Assembly (NCBI GenBank): GCA_014155875.1
Contig: JACEFZ010006318.1
Span: 988,001-1,052,000 of the forward strand
DNA: 64,000 bases
Direction: 5' to 3'
Origin: Cepaea nemoralis
Taxonomy: Eukaryota > Mollusca > Gastropoda > Stylommatophora > Helicidae
The translations under genes were made by a program, and so were the position numbers. Shown piece after piece: positions 46,791 to 56,355 of the stretch (its first letter is position 1; the number at the start of each line of letters is the position of its first letter). The notes beneath the pieces were generated by a model. The model was given only the letters and a program-made list of their open reading frames with translations, had not been told where the DNA came from and did no database searches.

Positions 46791-47294
46791 TGTTTTGAAA
46801 CACGTGCCATGCTGACAGACAATGATGGTTCGCAAACTCATACGATCACCAGAGGCTTGGATTACATCAAGTTTGCCAGCTGTCACTAAGTTTTTAAGTT
46901 ATCGTGTACAAAAGATTAATAATTAATTTATAATATTCACTGCTACTGAATTTATTATTACTTGATTTCTTTCTTACACAAATAAAAAGTTTATTACTAA
47001 CTGATCAGGATCATATGTATGTATATACACATAAGTAATAAATTTGTTAATATGTTCAATTACTTTAGCTGTTATGTTACTAATTACAGAATGGCTGAAT
47101 TTATTAAAAATTCATCAATAACATATATATAAGTTTATGAGCTATTGCAAATTTATAACAAATGCGGAATTAACTCACTTCTAATTTAATTGTATATGTT
47201 ATTTAAATTTAATCCTGTTTGTCAAAAGCCATAATTAAGATAACAATATTTTTCTGAACTAATATTTTTAAAAAAAAATACCCACACACAAATC
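46791..47294. other. Unassigned AT-rich sequence
   Basis: No gene or repeat is recognised. Confidence 0.5.
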
Positions 47295-47470
47295 TACACG
47301 AACATGACAACCAAAAATCACAACCACCGACGGAGAAATTGAAATCATAACAAACTGTGAACATCTTGGCTCCATAATCAACAACCATGGGGACTGTTCA
47401 CAAGAAGTCAGACATAAACTGGCCATAGCCATACAGGGATAAACAATAATAAGAGCCTATAGCACAACAC
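47295..47470 (+). pseudogene. LINE fragment (YLG motif region)
   Basis: The plus strand reads TTDGEIEIITNCEHLGSIIN, NHGDCSQEVRHKLAIAIQG. This is the conserved 'F-E-Y-LG-S' block downstream of the reverse transcriptase active site of animal LINEs. Family not assigned. Confidence 0.6.
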
Positions 47471-47568
47471 CAGCAAACACATGTGAGTAAACTGTGTTAG
47501 AACAAGCACAGAGCTTGTAGCCACATCTGACAATCGTTACATGGGTTGTCAAGGTTTTCTCAAAGCCA

Positions 47569-47690
47569 CTATTCACAAAATTTTGTGAATAGTACGAGCC
47601 GCTATACACAAAAATGTGTGGCTGGTCATGTGATTATTCGGCACATAATTTTGTGAATAGTACGAGCGCCTATTCACAAAAATTTGAAGA
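47569..47690. repeat. Two palindromic hairpins with GGTCATGTGA between
   Basis: 47569-47592 is a perfect 24-bp palindrome: CTATTCACAAAA followed at once by its reverse complement. About 60 bp on, ATTTTGTGAATAG and CTATTCACAAAAAT form a second hairpin with a 9-bp loop (about 47647-47683). Between them lies GGCTGGTCATGTGATTATTC, the reverse of the motif repeated at 51720-52330. Confidence 0.8.
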
Positions 47691-47823
47691 AGAGTATTAT
47701 TCTCTCTTCTGTCTTGTCTTTTTTGGGTGTGAGTGCAAGTTCTTTGTCTTCAAACCTCACAAAGACAATATTTGTCGACATGGACACACTCTGCGTACAG
47801 TACAGTGATATATATTTTAGTTC
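47691..47823. other. Unassigned sequence
   Basis: Nothing is recognised. Confidence 0.4.
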
Positions 47824-48120
47824 CTAAAACAAGCAACCAGAAAGTCGCTTAGAAGCCCTGGAGATGTGGATATACAGACGAATATGTCTTATTTCATTGA
47901 AACAAAAACAATCAAATGCAGAGGTTCCAGAAAAACTGGGAATGAAGAGAGAGTTGATGGAAGAAATAAACATGAGGCAAGTGAAATATTTCGGCCATGT
48001 TAAAAGACATGCTACTCTTATGAAAACCATACTGGAGAGCAAGAGGTAGACAACGATACAAGTGGGAAGATAACATCAAGAGATGGACGAACATCAGCCT
48101 GACAGAATGTACAGTCAAGA
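47824..48120 (+). pseudogene. LINE 'A' fragment 2 (plus)
   Basis: The frame reads KQPESRLEALEMWIYRRI, KQKQSNAEVPEKLGMKRELM, RQVKYFGHVKRHATLMKTI, then frame changes and ends in DRMYSQD. It is cut off without its GATT tail where the minus-strand LINE B begins. Confidence 0.85.
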
Positions 48121-49195
48121 CAGTTATCAGTTATCAATTATCAGTTGGGGTATCTTCATTGCACTCCGGACATGTCCATATGTGCTCAGATCCCCCCCCC
48201 CCCCCCCCCCAGCATATGCATCAGCGTCTGGTGGCTAATACTCGTGCCAGTTCTGTGTTGGTTGACGAGGCGCCTTGTTTTCCCGATGTATCTCTCGCGT
48301 CTGGCCGTGCCGAATCTTACTCCCAAGTCTTTCATCCTGGACAGCGATGTGGATTCACTGACGTCAAGGTCCTCTGTTCTTGCCATATCTTTGAGGACGT
48401 TAATAACATCGGCACGATCCATGGGCTGGCCATCTACAGGGAGTGCAGAGCCAGCCAGTTTATCAGCTCGTTCATTTCCCTCGACTCCCGCATGTCCCGG
48501 GATGAAGATGAAGGTGACTTTACGGATAACAGACTTCCGCAGCGACTCAGTCCACTGTCTACGTACAGATCCAGCTTCGACCTTCTGAATCACTTAGTAC
48601 ACACAAGTTGGTATAATGCTGTGATTCAAGCCATATGAAAGCCTGTGTAACTGCCATCACCTCCATCATCATGCTGCTCATGGTCATAGAGTGGGCACCA
48701 CTGGATTCTTGAACGGTTCGGCCCGCTGAACGGGCTGTAACTGCCCACGCACTTCTCTGCTGCTTTACAACAGATCCATCTGTATAGATGAACACTTCGG
48801 GGCTATCTGAGTGTTCATAGATGAGCGCGTTAACCTCTGCGTCGACAGCGGCAGGGTTTTGCTCTCTGCACCGTCTGTCCAGTGTGATAATGCAGGAGAA
48901 AGTGAACTTACAAGCTGGAGGCACCTGCACCCATTCCTTGCCGGGGTTGATACTGGTAAGACTGCAGACCTGTCTGACGACATCTTCCGCCCGACCCATC
49001 CATGATTTGCCTCTCTTTAGCCTGTCACCCTTTTCTCTGAATATAGCGTCATGCAGAGGGTGCTTCTCTTCTGCACTTATTTTTAAGTATACACGAGCTC
49101 TCCAGATCTTGATCCTGTGTTCCATTGTCGGGACGTCAAGGAGGTATCTCATTGCTACACAGCTGGTGTCTCTCGTGCAGCCCAAAATACCTGGG
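48121..49195 (-). pseudogene. LINE 'B' copy 1 (thumb and RNase H)
   Basis: Minus strand. The 3' end carries a TGATAAC-type tail (48121-48142). The coding part starts at GCTRDTSCVAMRYLLDVP and includes KRGKSWMGRAEDVVRQVCSL and RNase H motifs YTDGS, Glu in MMEVMAV, LSDS, then after a deletion of about 14 bases near 48592 IFIPGHAGVEGNERADKLAG. The last codons run into a C20 tract (48191-48210; poly-Gly on the coding strand). 5' truncated at about 49195. Confidence 0.88.
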
Positions 49196-49280
49196 TGAGG
49201 TAGTCAGTCTTACGGCACCCTACCTTAGACGTCTCCTACATCAAGCATGGTAGATTACAGTGTAACTATTTATAGGTACC
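49196..49280. other. Unassigned spacer
   Basis: Short unrecognised stretch before a SINE. Confidence 0.4.
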
Positions 49281-49292
49281 AGTAACACACAG

Positions 49293-49530
49293 CCGGTCTC
49301 CCTGGCGAAGGCGTTAAGAACGTTGATCGTAATCCCGTATACTCACGTACGAAACACAGCTGCGGGAGATTTGGTAGAGGATCGCGTCGTGCTGGTTGCT
49401 TACAGAGGTATGTGACCGGTCGTTCAGAAAGCAATGGCAAACTACTGAACGTAAAACCTGCCAAGATAGCAACAGCAGCTGAAAAATGCTGGTGTTGACT
49501 GCAATGTCCTGTAAAGGATATGCGAAAAAA
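49293..49530 (+). mobile_element. SINE family 1, complete copy with 12-bp target duplication
   Basis: A 238-bp element between perfect repeats AGTAACACACAG (49281-49292 and 49531-49542). The tRNA-like head has box A CTGGCGAAGGCGTTAAG and a box B-like ACGAAACACAGC. Body: GGTCGTTCAGAAAGCAATGG, CAAACTACTGAACGTAAA, AGCAGCTGAAAAATGCTGGT. 3' end: GTAAAGGATATGCG then A7. It defines the length and ends of the most frequent SINE in the window. Confidence 0.92.
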
Positions 49531-49542
49531 AGTAACACACAG

Positions 49543-49781
49543 ACGAGCCAAACAGTCAAAAGTAATCAACAAACAATTAGGATTAACTATGGTCACATGA
49601 TATGTAAATTTAACCATGTGTGAACTTTATATCACATTTGAACCCTTGCATCGGAGTTCATAAAAACAAATGTTGACTAGAACTTCAGTTGCAAAGTGGA
49701 GGTCTGTCGACTTGGTTCACTTGAGGTAGGACGGCTGGTGTCATCTACAGGCTTACTACTTACTTTCATCTCGTGCGTATG
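49543..49781. other. Unassigned sequence
   Basis: Nothing is recognised. Confidence 0.4.
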
Positions 49782-49795
49782 CAAATTTAACGTTA

Positions 49796-51515
49796 GTTAG
49801 TTAGTTAGTCGACAGATCATCCTCGTTGCACATCGAACCATTCAGTCCATAAGTGCTTGGATCCCCTCCTCAGCAAATCCCGCAGCGTGTAGCGGCTAAC
49901 GACGCCAGTTCTGTGTTGGTTTATCAATCTTCTTTGGCGTCCTGCGTAGTGTTCTTGTTTGGCCATCCCTCTTTTAATTTGCTGCTCTCGCAGTCTGGCC
50001 ATTGTTGTAGATTCACAGTCATCACTTGGTTCTGGCAAAAGTCTCACTTCTCGTAGAGCATTCAGAATGTCAGCCTGGTCCATGGCGCGTCCGCCCTCCA
50101 CAGTAGCCTCACCTGCGAGCTTGTCAGCCCGCTCATTTCCTTGTACTCCCGCATGCCCTGGCACGAAGAGGAAACTAATCTTTGCCAGCCGAGACCGCTT
50201 CAGAGGCAGCAACCATTCTCTTCGGATCGACCCCACCTCTATCCTCTTGATCATGTTCATTGAGTCGCTAAGGAAACAAGCCCTAGTGAATGTCTGTGTC
50301 TCGAGCCATGTTATTGCTTTACTTACTGCCATGACTTCCATGGTCAGGCTACTTGTGGTTTCAGTGAAAGCGCCAGAGTCCTCCTTCACAATTCTCTCTC
50401 CGGCCCGAGCTGTAAAGGCCCATGAGCTTCTCACATGTCGGACGACCGACCCATCTGTGTAGATGACCGCGTCACCGTCTAGCGAATTCTCGAAAATCAA
50501 CGCTTGTACTTTAGCCTCAACAGCAGCCGGATTTTCTTGCCTGCATTTTCTATCTAGTTGGATGCAAACTGAAAAGGATGTGCAGAAGTCTGTTGGCACT
50601 TGCACCCACTCCTCGCCAGATTCTAAGTCCTCAAGTGAACACACCTGTTGAAGAATGTCTTCGGCTTGACCCATCCACGACCGTCCTCTTTTTAACCTGC
50701 TGCCCTTCACCTTCCTAATTTCACTATGCAGTGGATGTTGTGTGTTTGCGTTAATTCTGAGGTAGGCACGTGCCCTGCAAACTTGTATTCTCTCTTCAGT
50801 GGTTGGAAAATCAAGAAGGTAGCGCATCGCCCTGCATGCTGTATCTCTTGTACATCCAAGAATAATGCGCATAGCTTCATTCTGTATCCTTTCCATCCTT
50901 TCTATCTGCTTATGGCTGAGAGTCAGGATTGCCATTGCATACTCCAAAACAGACATGACCAGCCCCTCGTACAGAAGACATAGATGGCGCTGCTCACAGT
51001 TTGCTGCCGCCATCACCCGCATCGTTGCCAAACCCCGCTTGGCCTTTGTTATCACCTGGTCTATGTGCACATTATAAGCAAGGCTTCGATCAAACCGTAT
51101 CCCCAGGTAATTCATTGCCTGCGTTCTTTCCACCGTCTCTGAACACAGCATTACAGTTGGTGTTGGATTGTTGACAATATGATTATTCAACGAGAACCAA
51201 GTCACTGTTGCCTTTGTTGGGTTGACCATTGCCCCAGCTTCATCACACCAAGTACTTATGCGATTGAGTTCGGTTTGTAGTTCCACAGCAACCTCCTCTC
51301 TATCCTTACCCTGACGATCCACTAAAACATCATCGGCATATGACAATGTCCTGCCAGGTCCAGTGATCTGCTCACTGGTGATTCTCACTGTGTAGGCGTG
51401 GAACAGTACCGGAGATAATGGTGATCCCTGTGGTAGGCCAGGATATATTGTTGTTGGTTCCGAAGTCCAACTGCCACACCTAAAAACTACTTTCCGTTGG
51501 AAGAGGGCTGCCACA
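49796..51515 (-). CDS. LINE 'B-prime' copy 3: open 565-codon reverse transcriptase/RNase H frame, 5' truncated
   Basis: The minus strand is open without interruption from 51514 to 49817. It begins late in the palm: LPQGSPLSPVLF, then LSYADDVLVDRQGKD with both catalytic Asp. Next are MNYLGIRFDRSLAYN, EQRHLCLLYEGLVMSVLEYA, LGCTRDTACRAMRYLLDFP and GRSWMGQAEDILQQVCSLED. RNase H follows with YTDGS, Glu in TMEVMAV, LSDSMNM and VPGHAGVQGNERADKLAGEA, so all its catalytic acids are present. Tail: (ACTA)n at 49796-49810. A 14-bp target duplication CAAATTTAACGTTA lies at 49782-49795 and 51516-51529. The endonuclease and upstream palm are missing, so it cannot move alone. It is the youngest-looking LINE here. 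Of I/Nimb type by domain order; clade is inferred. Confidence 0.92.
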
Positions 51516-51529
51516 CAAATTTAACGTTA

Positions 51530-51719
51530 AGAAGTAAGTAACGTATCTAGGCATTCATTAGGATATGAACATTAAAGTTTTATGGTATAAACTATGTATG
51601 TATGTAGATGAAGTATGTAGATGTAGATGAAGATGGGGTTTTAATAAAAAGAACTTGCAAACAAAAGACAGACAAGAAGGGAGAATAATAGTCTTCTTAA
51701 GCCAATCGACGGCGGTAGT
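51530..51719. other. Unassigned sequence
   Basis: Nothing is recognised except short ATGTAGATGAAG repeats near 51600-51630. Confidence 0.45.
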
Positions 51720-52395
51720 AAACGTCATGTGACCAGCCGTTTACTCATAATGTCCGTACATTATTAACAAATAAAACGCCGTTGGAACTACACCGGCCAT
51801 GTACTCAGAATGGACAAGACAAGACTCCCCTACCAAGCCCTCATATGGTCACCAGTAGGGAAAAGAAAACGGGGAAGACCAAGAGAGACCCTGCGTAGAA
51901 CCATCATCAGGAAAGGCACATTAAACGGCCAAGTGAACATCCAAGATCTACAACAGGTAGCAGCGAACCGCCAGACATGGAGCGCCATGACTTCTCTTCT
52001 GCCTTATGCACCGACTTAGGCTCAAGAGGAAAGACTAACTAACTAATTATTAGCAAATGCTTACTTATCACGTGACCAGCCGTTTGCGTATAATGTCCGT
52101 ACATTACTAGCAAACGTTTGCTTATAAAGTCTCCCAAATTAAAAAAAAATTAAAATAAAAAATAAAAAAAGTATGCTGGGGGGAGTGAACACCAGCCTCC
52201 CGCAAGACAGGTGGAGATAATAACCACTACTCTACCAAGAACACAATAATAGTTCCACAAACATTAATTATGTAGTCAGAAAGAAGACATCACGTGACCA
52301 GCCGAATAATCACGTGACCAGCCACCAATTTTTGTGTATAGCGGCTCGTTTTAAACTACCCATAAAATTTTGTGTATAGTCACTCTATTTATGTT
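51720..52395. repeat. Repeat with CACGTGACCAGCC motifs, interrupted by a LINE
   Basis: The motif CAYGTGACCAGCCGTTT followed by ATAATGTCCGTACATTA occurs at 51726 and 52069; CACGTGACCAGCC also occurs at 52292 and 52311. At 52322-52380, TTTTTGTGTATAGCGGCTCG and AAAATTTTGTGTATAG are the reverse-complement counterparts of 47569-47640. The pattern suggests members of one inverted-repeat-rich element family in opposite orientations. Confidence 0.65.
51773..52045 (+). pseudogene. LINE C-terminal fragment with target duplication
   Basis: The plus strand reads NYTGHVLRMDK, SPVGKRKRGRPRETLRRTII and QQVAANRQTWSAMTSLL, the GH...GKRxRGRP...W region of an animal LINE. It ends with (ACTA)n (52033-52045). 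Flanking repeats ATTATTAACAAAT (51760-51772) and ATTATTAGCAAAT (52046-52058) differ at one base. Confidence 0.82.
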
Positions 52396-52753
52396 ATTGT
52401 TCGCAAGGGACATAACTCGCCAACATTTATCTAAAGAAGCAATTAGTTCCATTAATTGTTAAATCTTAAAAATAATGACACCACCTATTCACTGTTAACA
52501 CAATAATATTACTTCCTAAAGTTTGAAATACATTTACTGCTAAAAATGAATAAAAATGTACTTGTTAATGCAATATATACAATGTTTCAACACTGCAAGC
52601 TCCGTGCATGATGTTAACGACTGTCCACAAATGGACTCGCAAACATTATTACCCTGGTTTCTCTTCACAACGTGTAAATCTTCCGCCTTTTTACTAATGC
52701 CCACAATTGAGTATTTCGGGCTTAATAAAAGAAACATTGAACTCTTTAAGGAA
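52396..52753. other. Unassigned sequence
   Basis: No gene is recognised. It is AT-rich. Confidence 0.45.
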
Positions 52754-52875
52754 TAATCAATCAATCAAATAAAGGCTGGCTGCAATGGATCTCCAACGCT
52801 GTCTGTTTCTTGCCTTGACTGTACATTCTGTCAGGCTGATGTTCGTCCTTCTCTTGATGTTATCCTCCCACTTGT
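52754..52875 (-). pseudogene. LINE 'A' copy 3, 3' part, left of a nested LINE
   Basis: Tail (GATT)n at 52754-52766 and the last coding block (reverse of 3871-3962: GGAGGATAACATCAAGAG, ACGAACATCAGCCTGACAGA). Ends at the target repeat CCTCCCACTTGT (52864-52875). Continues at 54136. Confidence 0.88.
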
Positions 52876-54123
52876 TATCAGTTGGGGTATCTTCATCTCA
52901 CTCCGGACAGGTCCATGGGTGCTCAGATCCCCCCCCCCCCCCCCAGCATATACATCAGCGTCCGGTGGCCAACAGTGCCAGTTCTGTGTTGATTGACGAG
53001 GCACCTCGTTTTCCCAATGTACCTCTCGCGCCCGGCCGTGCCGATTCCCACTCCCAAGTCTTTCATCCCGGACAGCGATGTGGATTCACTGACGCAAAAG
53101 TCCTCTGTTCCCGCCATATCTTCAAGGGCGTTAACAACATCGGCACGATCCATGGGCCGGCCATCCACAGGGGGTGCAAAGCCAGTCAGTTTATCAGCTC
53201 GCTCAATTCCCTCGACTCCCGCATGTCCCGGGACGAAAATGAAGGTGACCCTACGGACAACAGACCTCCGCAGCGACTCAGTCCACTGTCTGTCTACAGC
53301 TCCAGCTTCGACCTTCTGAATCATGCTCATTGAGTCACTTAGTAGACACACGTTGGTACAATGCCGCGACTCCAGCCACATGAAAGCCTGTGCAACTGCC
53401 ATCACCTCCATAGTCATGCTGCTCGTGGTCACAAAGTGGGCACCACTGGATTCCCGAACGGCCCGGCCCGCTGAACGGGCTGTAAATGCCCACGCACTTC
53501 TCTGCTGCTTTACACAGATCCATCTGTATAGATGAGCACTTCGGGGCCATCTGAGTGTTCATAGATGAGCACGTTGACCTCTGCATTAACAACGGCAGGG
53601 CTCTGCTCTCTGCACCGTCTGTCGAGTGTGATAATGCAGGAGAAAGTGCACTTAAAAGCCGGAGGCACCGGCACCCATTCCTTGCCGGGGTTGATACTGG
53701 TAAGACTGCAGACCTGTCTGACGACATCTTCCGCCCGACCCATCCATGATTTGCCCCTCTTTAGCCTGTTACCCTTTTCTCTGAATATAGCATTATGCAG
53801 AGGGTGCTGCTCATCTGCGCTTATTTTTAAGTATGCACGAGCTCTCCAGATCTTGATCCTGTGTTCCATTGTCGGGAAGCTAAGGAAGCATCTCACTGCC
53901 ACACAGTCGGCGTCTCTCGTGCAGCCCAAAATGACGCGCATGGCCTCGATCTGCACCTCCTCAAGTCTTCAAATCTGTGTAGAGCCGACAGTGAGGATGG
54001 CCAGGGCATACTCGATGCGTGAAAGCACAAGTCCTTGGAACAGAAGTATTAGCAGTACTTGCTCGATATTGGCAGTCGCCATGACTCTCATTGCTGACAA
54101 ACCTTTTCGAGCTTTCGTTATGA
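52876..54123 (-). pseudogene. LINE 'B' copy 2, inserted into LINE A
   Basis: Minus-strand element flanked by perfect 12-bp repeats CCTCCCACTTGT (52864-52875 and 54124-54135). From 5': KARKGLSAMRVMATANIEQ, LSRIEYALAILTVGS, ILGCTRDADCVAVRCFLSFP, KSWMGRAEDVVRQVCSL, then YTDGS, Glu in TMEVMAV, LSDSMSM and FVPGHAGVEGIERADKL. A frameshift lies just after YTDGS near 53510. As in copy 1, the last codons run into a C16 tract (52929-52944). Confidence 0.9.
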
Positions 54124-54135
54124 CCTCCCACTTGT

Positions 54136-54420
54136 ATCGTTGTCTGCCTCTTGCTCGCCCTCAATCTTGCCTTCCAGTATGGTTTTTATAAGAGTATCAT
54201 GTCTTTTAACGTGACCAAAATATTTCGCTTGTCTCCTCTTTATTTCTTTCATCACTCTCCATTCCCAGTTTTTCTAGGACCTCTGCACTTGATTGTTTTT
54301 GTTTCCATGAAACACGACCTATTCGTCTGTATATCCACATCTCCAGGGCTTCTATGCGACTTTCTAGTGGCTTGTTCAATGTTAGACTTCCGTGCCATAC
54401 AGTAGCGTAGAAAAACGAAT
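54136..54420 (-). pseudogene. LINE 'A' copy 3, 5' part, right of the nested LINE
   Basis: Minus strand: NIEQATRKSHRS frame, METKTIKCRGPRKTGNGE frame, corresponding to KQLESRIEALE and KQKQSNAEVLEKLGMESDERN in the true frame. It joins directly to 52754-52875 when the LINE B insertion and one target repeat are removed. Confidence 0.88.
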
Positions 54421-54429
54421 CCAGAAAGT

Positions 54430-54522
54430 GTTTTTTTTTTCAAGAACTGAAGTCAATGAAACGAGGGCACCAACACAAAAATGGGAATATGATAAATACC
54501 AATGAGGAAATGTGTAACACAT
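54430..54522 (+). pseudogene. LINE 'E', 5' piece left of a nested LINE
   Basis: The plus-strand frame ends NGNMINTNEEMCNT and continues after the LINE D insertion as WKKYFVELLN at 56356, a standard stretch ahead of LINE reverse transcriptase domains. 5' end truncated near 54430. Confidence 0.75.
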
Positions 54523-56345
54523 TCATTCATTCATTCAGTAGCATGTCCTTTGCAGAACCTCGCTCCCATAACAACCTTCCGGAAAACCTCTCGATCATAA
54601 GCAAGATGTCCCGCATCTGATACACCCATCTGGAGATCATCCGCCACATCCTGCACCCATCTTCTCTTTGGCCTTCCTCTTCCTCTCTTCCCAGGCATAT
54701 ACCCCTCCATTATTGTTCTCTCCAGACAATCGTGACGTTTCAAGTGACCAAAATATTTCAATTTTCTTTGTTTTATCGTCTTTAATAGCCAACCTTCTTC
54801 AATATTCAACTCTTGAAGTATGGATGCATTTGTTCTTTTCTTTACCCAAGATATTCTTAGAACTCGTCTATAACATTTATATTCAAAGGCGTTTATGCGC
54901 TGTTCAGCTTGTTTAGTAAGTGTCCATGTCTCACAGGCGTATGTTGCAATGGGAAAGATGCATGCTCTTAAAAATCTAATTTTTGTAGTTCTATCTGTCC
55001 CACTCCATAATTTATTCAGCTGTTTTAGTCTTTGAAGAGCAATTGATAGTCGCCGTTTAATTTCTTTCATTGTGTCACCGTTGTTGGTAATCAATGAACC
55101 AAGATATTCAAAATTTTCCACTACCGCCAATTTATTAATGTATATATTTCTTTCTCCATAGTAGTTTTATCTGTATGCATTATCTTTTTTTTTGCTATGT
55201 TAAGATATAAGTTGTGATTTTCACTATTCAATTTGGTTGAAGCTATTAGATTTTCTATGCCATTCTGTGTTGTGGATAGTAATACTGTATCATCAGCAAA
55301 TCGAATCTCCGGTATGTCATGACCACCGATAATTAGGGTATCATATAGCTCCCTGTTTATATCATCTCTTACATTTCTCATTATATTTTCGGCGTACAGG
55401 TTAAACAAATAGGGTGACAGCACGCAGCCCTGAAGCGACTCCTTGCTTGATGTCAAACCAATCTGATGCCTCGCCATCTATTCTAACTGCTGCTTGTTGG
55501 TCTATATAGAGCATTTTTATGAGTTGTACTACATGTGATGGAAAGCCCATATTCCTCATGATTTCCCAGTTTCTGATGTTGTACACAGTCAAATGCTTTT
55601 GAATAATCCACAAAACATGAGAATAGGTTTACATTAAATTCTCTGCACTTCTCTATTATTAAACGCATGTTGAATATGTGATCTCTTGTTCCTCTTCCTT
55701 GTCTAAATCCAGCTTGAACTACGTTAATCTCTTCTTCCATTTCTTACGAAGTCTTGCCATTATAACTTTTAGTAGAATTTTACTTGCATGACTGATCAGG
55801 GCAACAGTTCTATAGTTGATGCATAATTTCAGGTTGCCCTTTTTTGGTATTGGAATGAAGATAGTTCTCTTCCAATCTTTTGGCCATATACCATATTTCC
55901 AATCTTTGTACACAATGCATGATATAGTGTATGCTTTCTTCTCCTCCCGCTTAATTAGTTCAGCTGGTATCACATCCAGGTGATTTACCATTCTTCAGGT
56001 TCTTTATAGCCCAAGCAATTTCATCTAATGAGGGTTCAGGTTCTGTCTCTGCTGCCATTGGCTCGTGTATCTCATTCATATCCTCACTGTCACTCATACC
56101 ATACATTCCACTGCAGTACTCCTGCCATCTTTCTAGAATTTGTCTAGATTCTGTTAAGGTATTTCCCATCTTGTCACAGATAACATTCAATTGAGGTTGA
56201 ACATTTCTTGTCAATAACTTCATTTCTTTGAACATTTCATAATCTCTTCCAGTCTTATGATATTGCTCTATTCTGGTACAGCAATCTTGTATATATTGAT
56301 TTTTGTCCTTTCTTGTGTTTTTTCTTATTTCTCGAGTTAAACACA
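54523..56345 (-). pseudogene. LINE 'D' (reverse transcriptase), inserted into LINE E
   Basis: Minus-strand element with (GAAT)n tail (54523-54537) and 10-bp target repeats TGTAACACAT (54513-54522 and 56346-56355). From 5': NVICDKMGNTLTESRQILER, WQEYCSGMYG, LDEIAWAIKNLKNGKSPGCD, WPKDWKRTIFIPIPKKGN, VVQAGFRQGRGTRDHIFNMR, FSCFVDYSKAFDCVQHQKL, LQGCVLSPYLFNLYAENIMR, IRFADDTVLLS, FEYLGSLITNNGD and YFGHLKRHDCLERTIMEG. Four or five frameshifts break the gene. The FADD catalytic pair is intact. The C-terminal block GKRGRGRPKRRW precedes the stop. The endonuclease region is missing. Confidence 0.9.
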
Positions 56346-56355
56346 TGTAACACAT

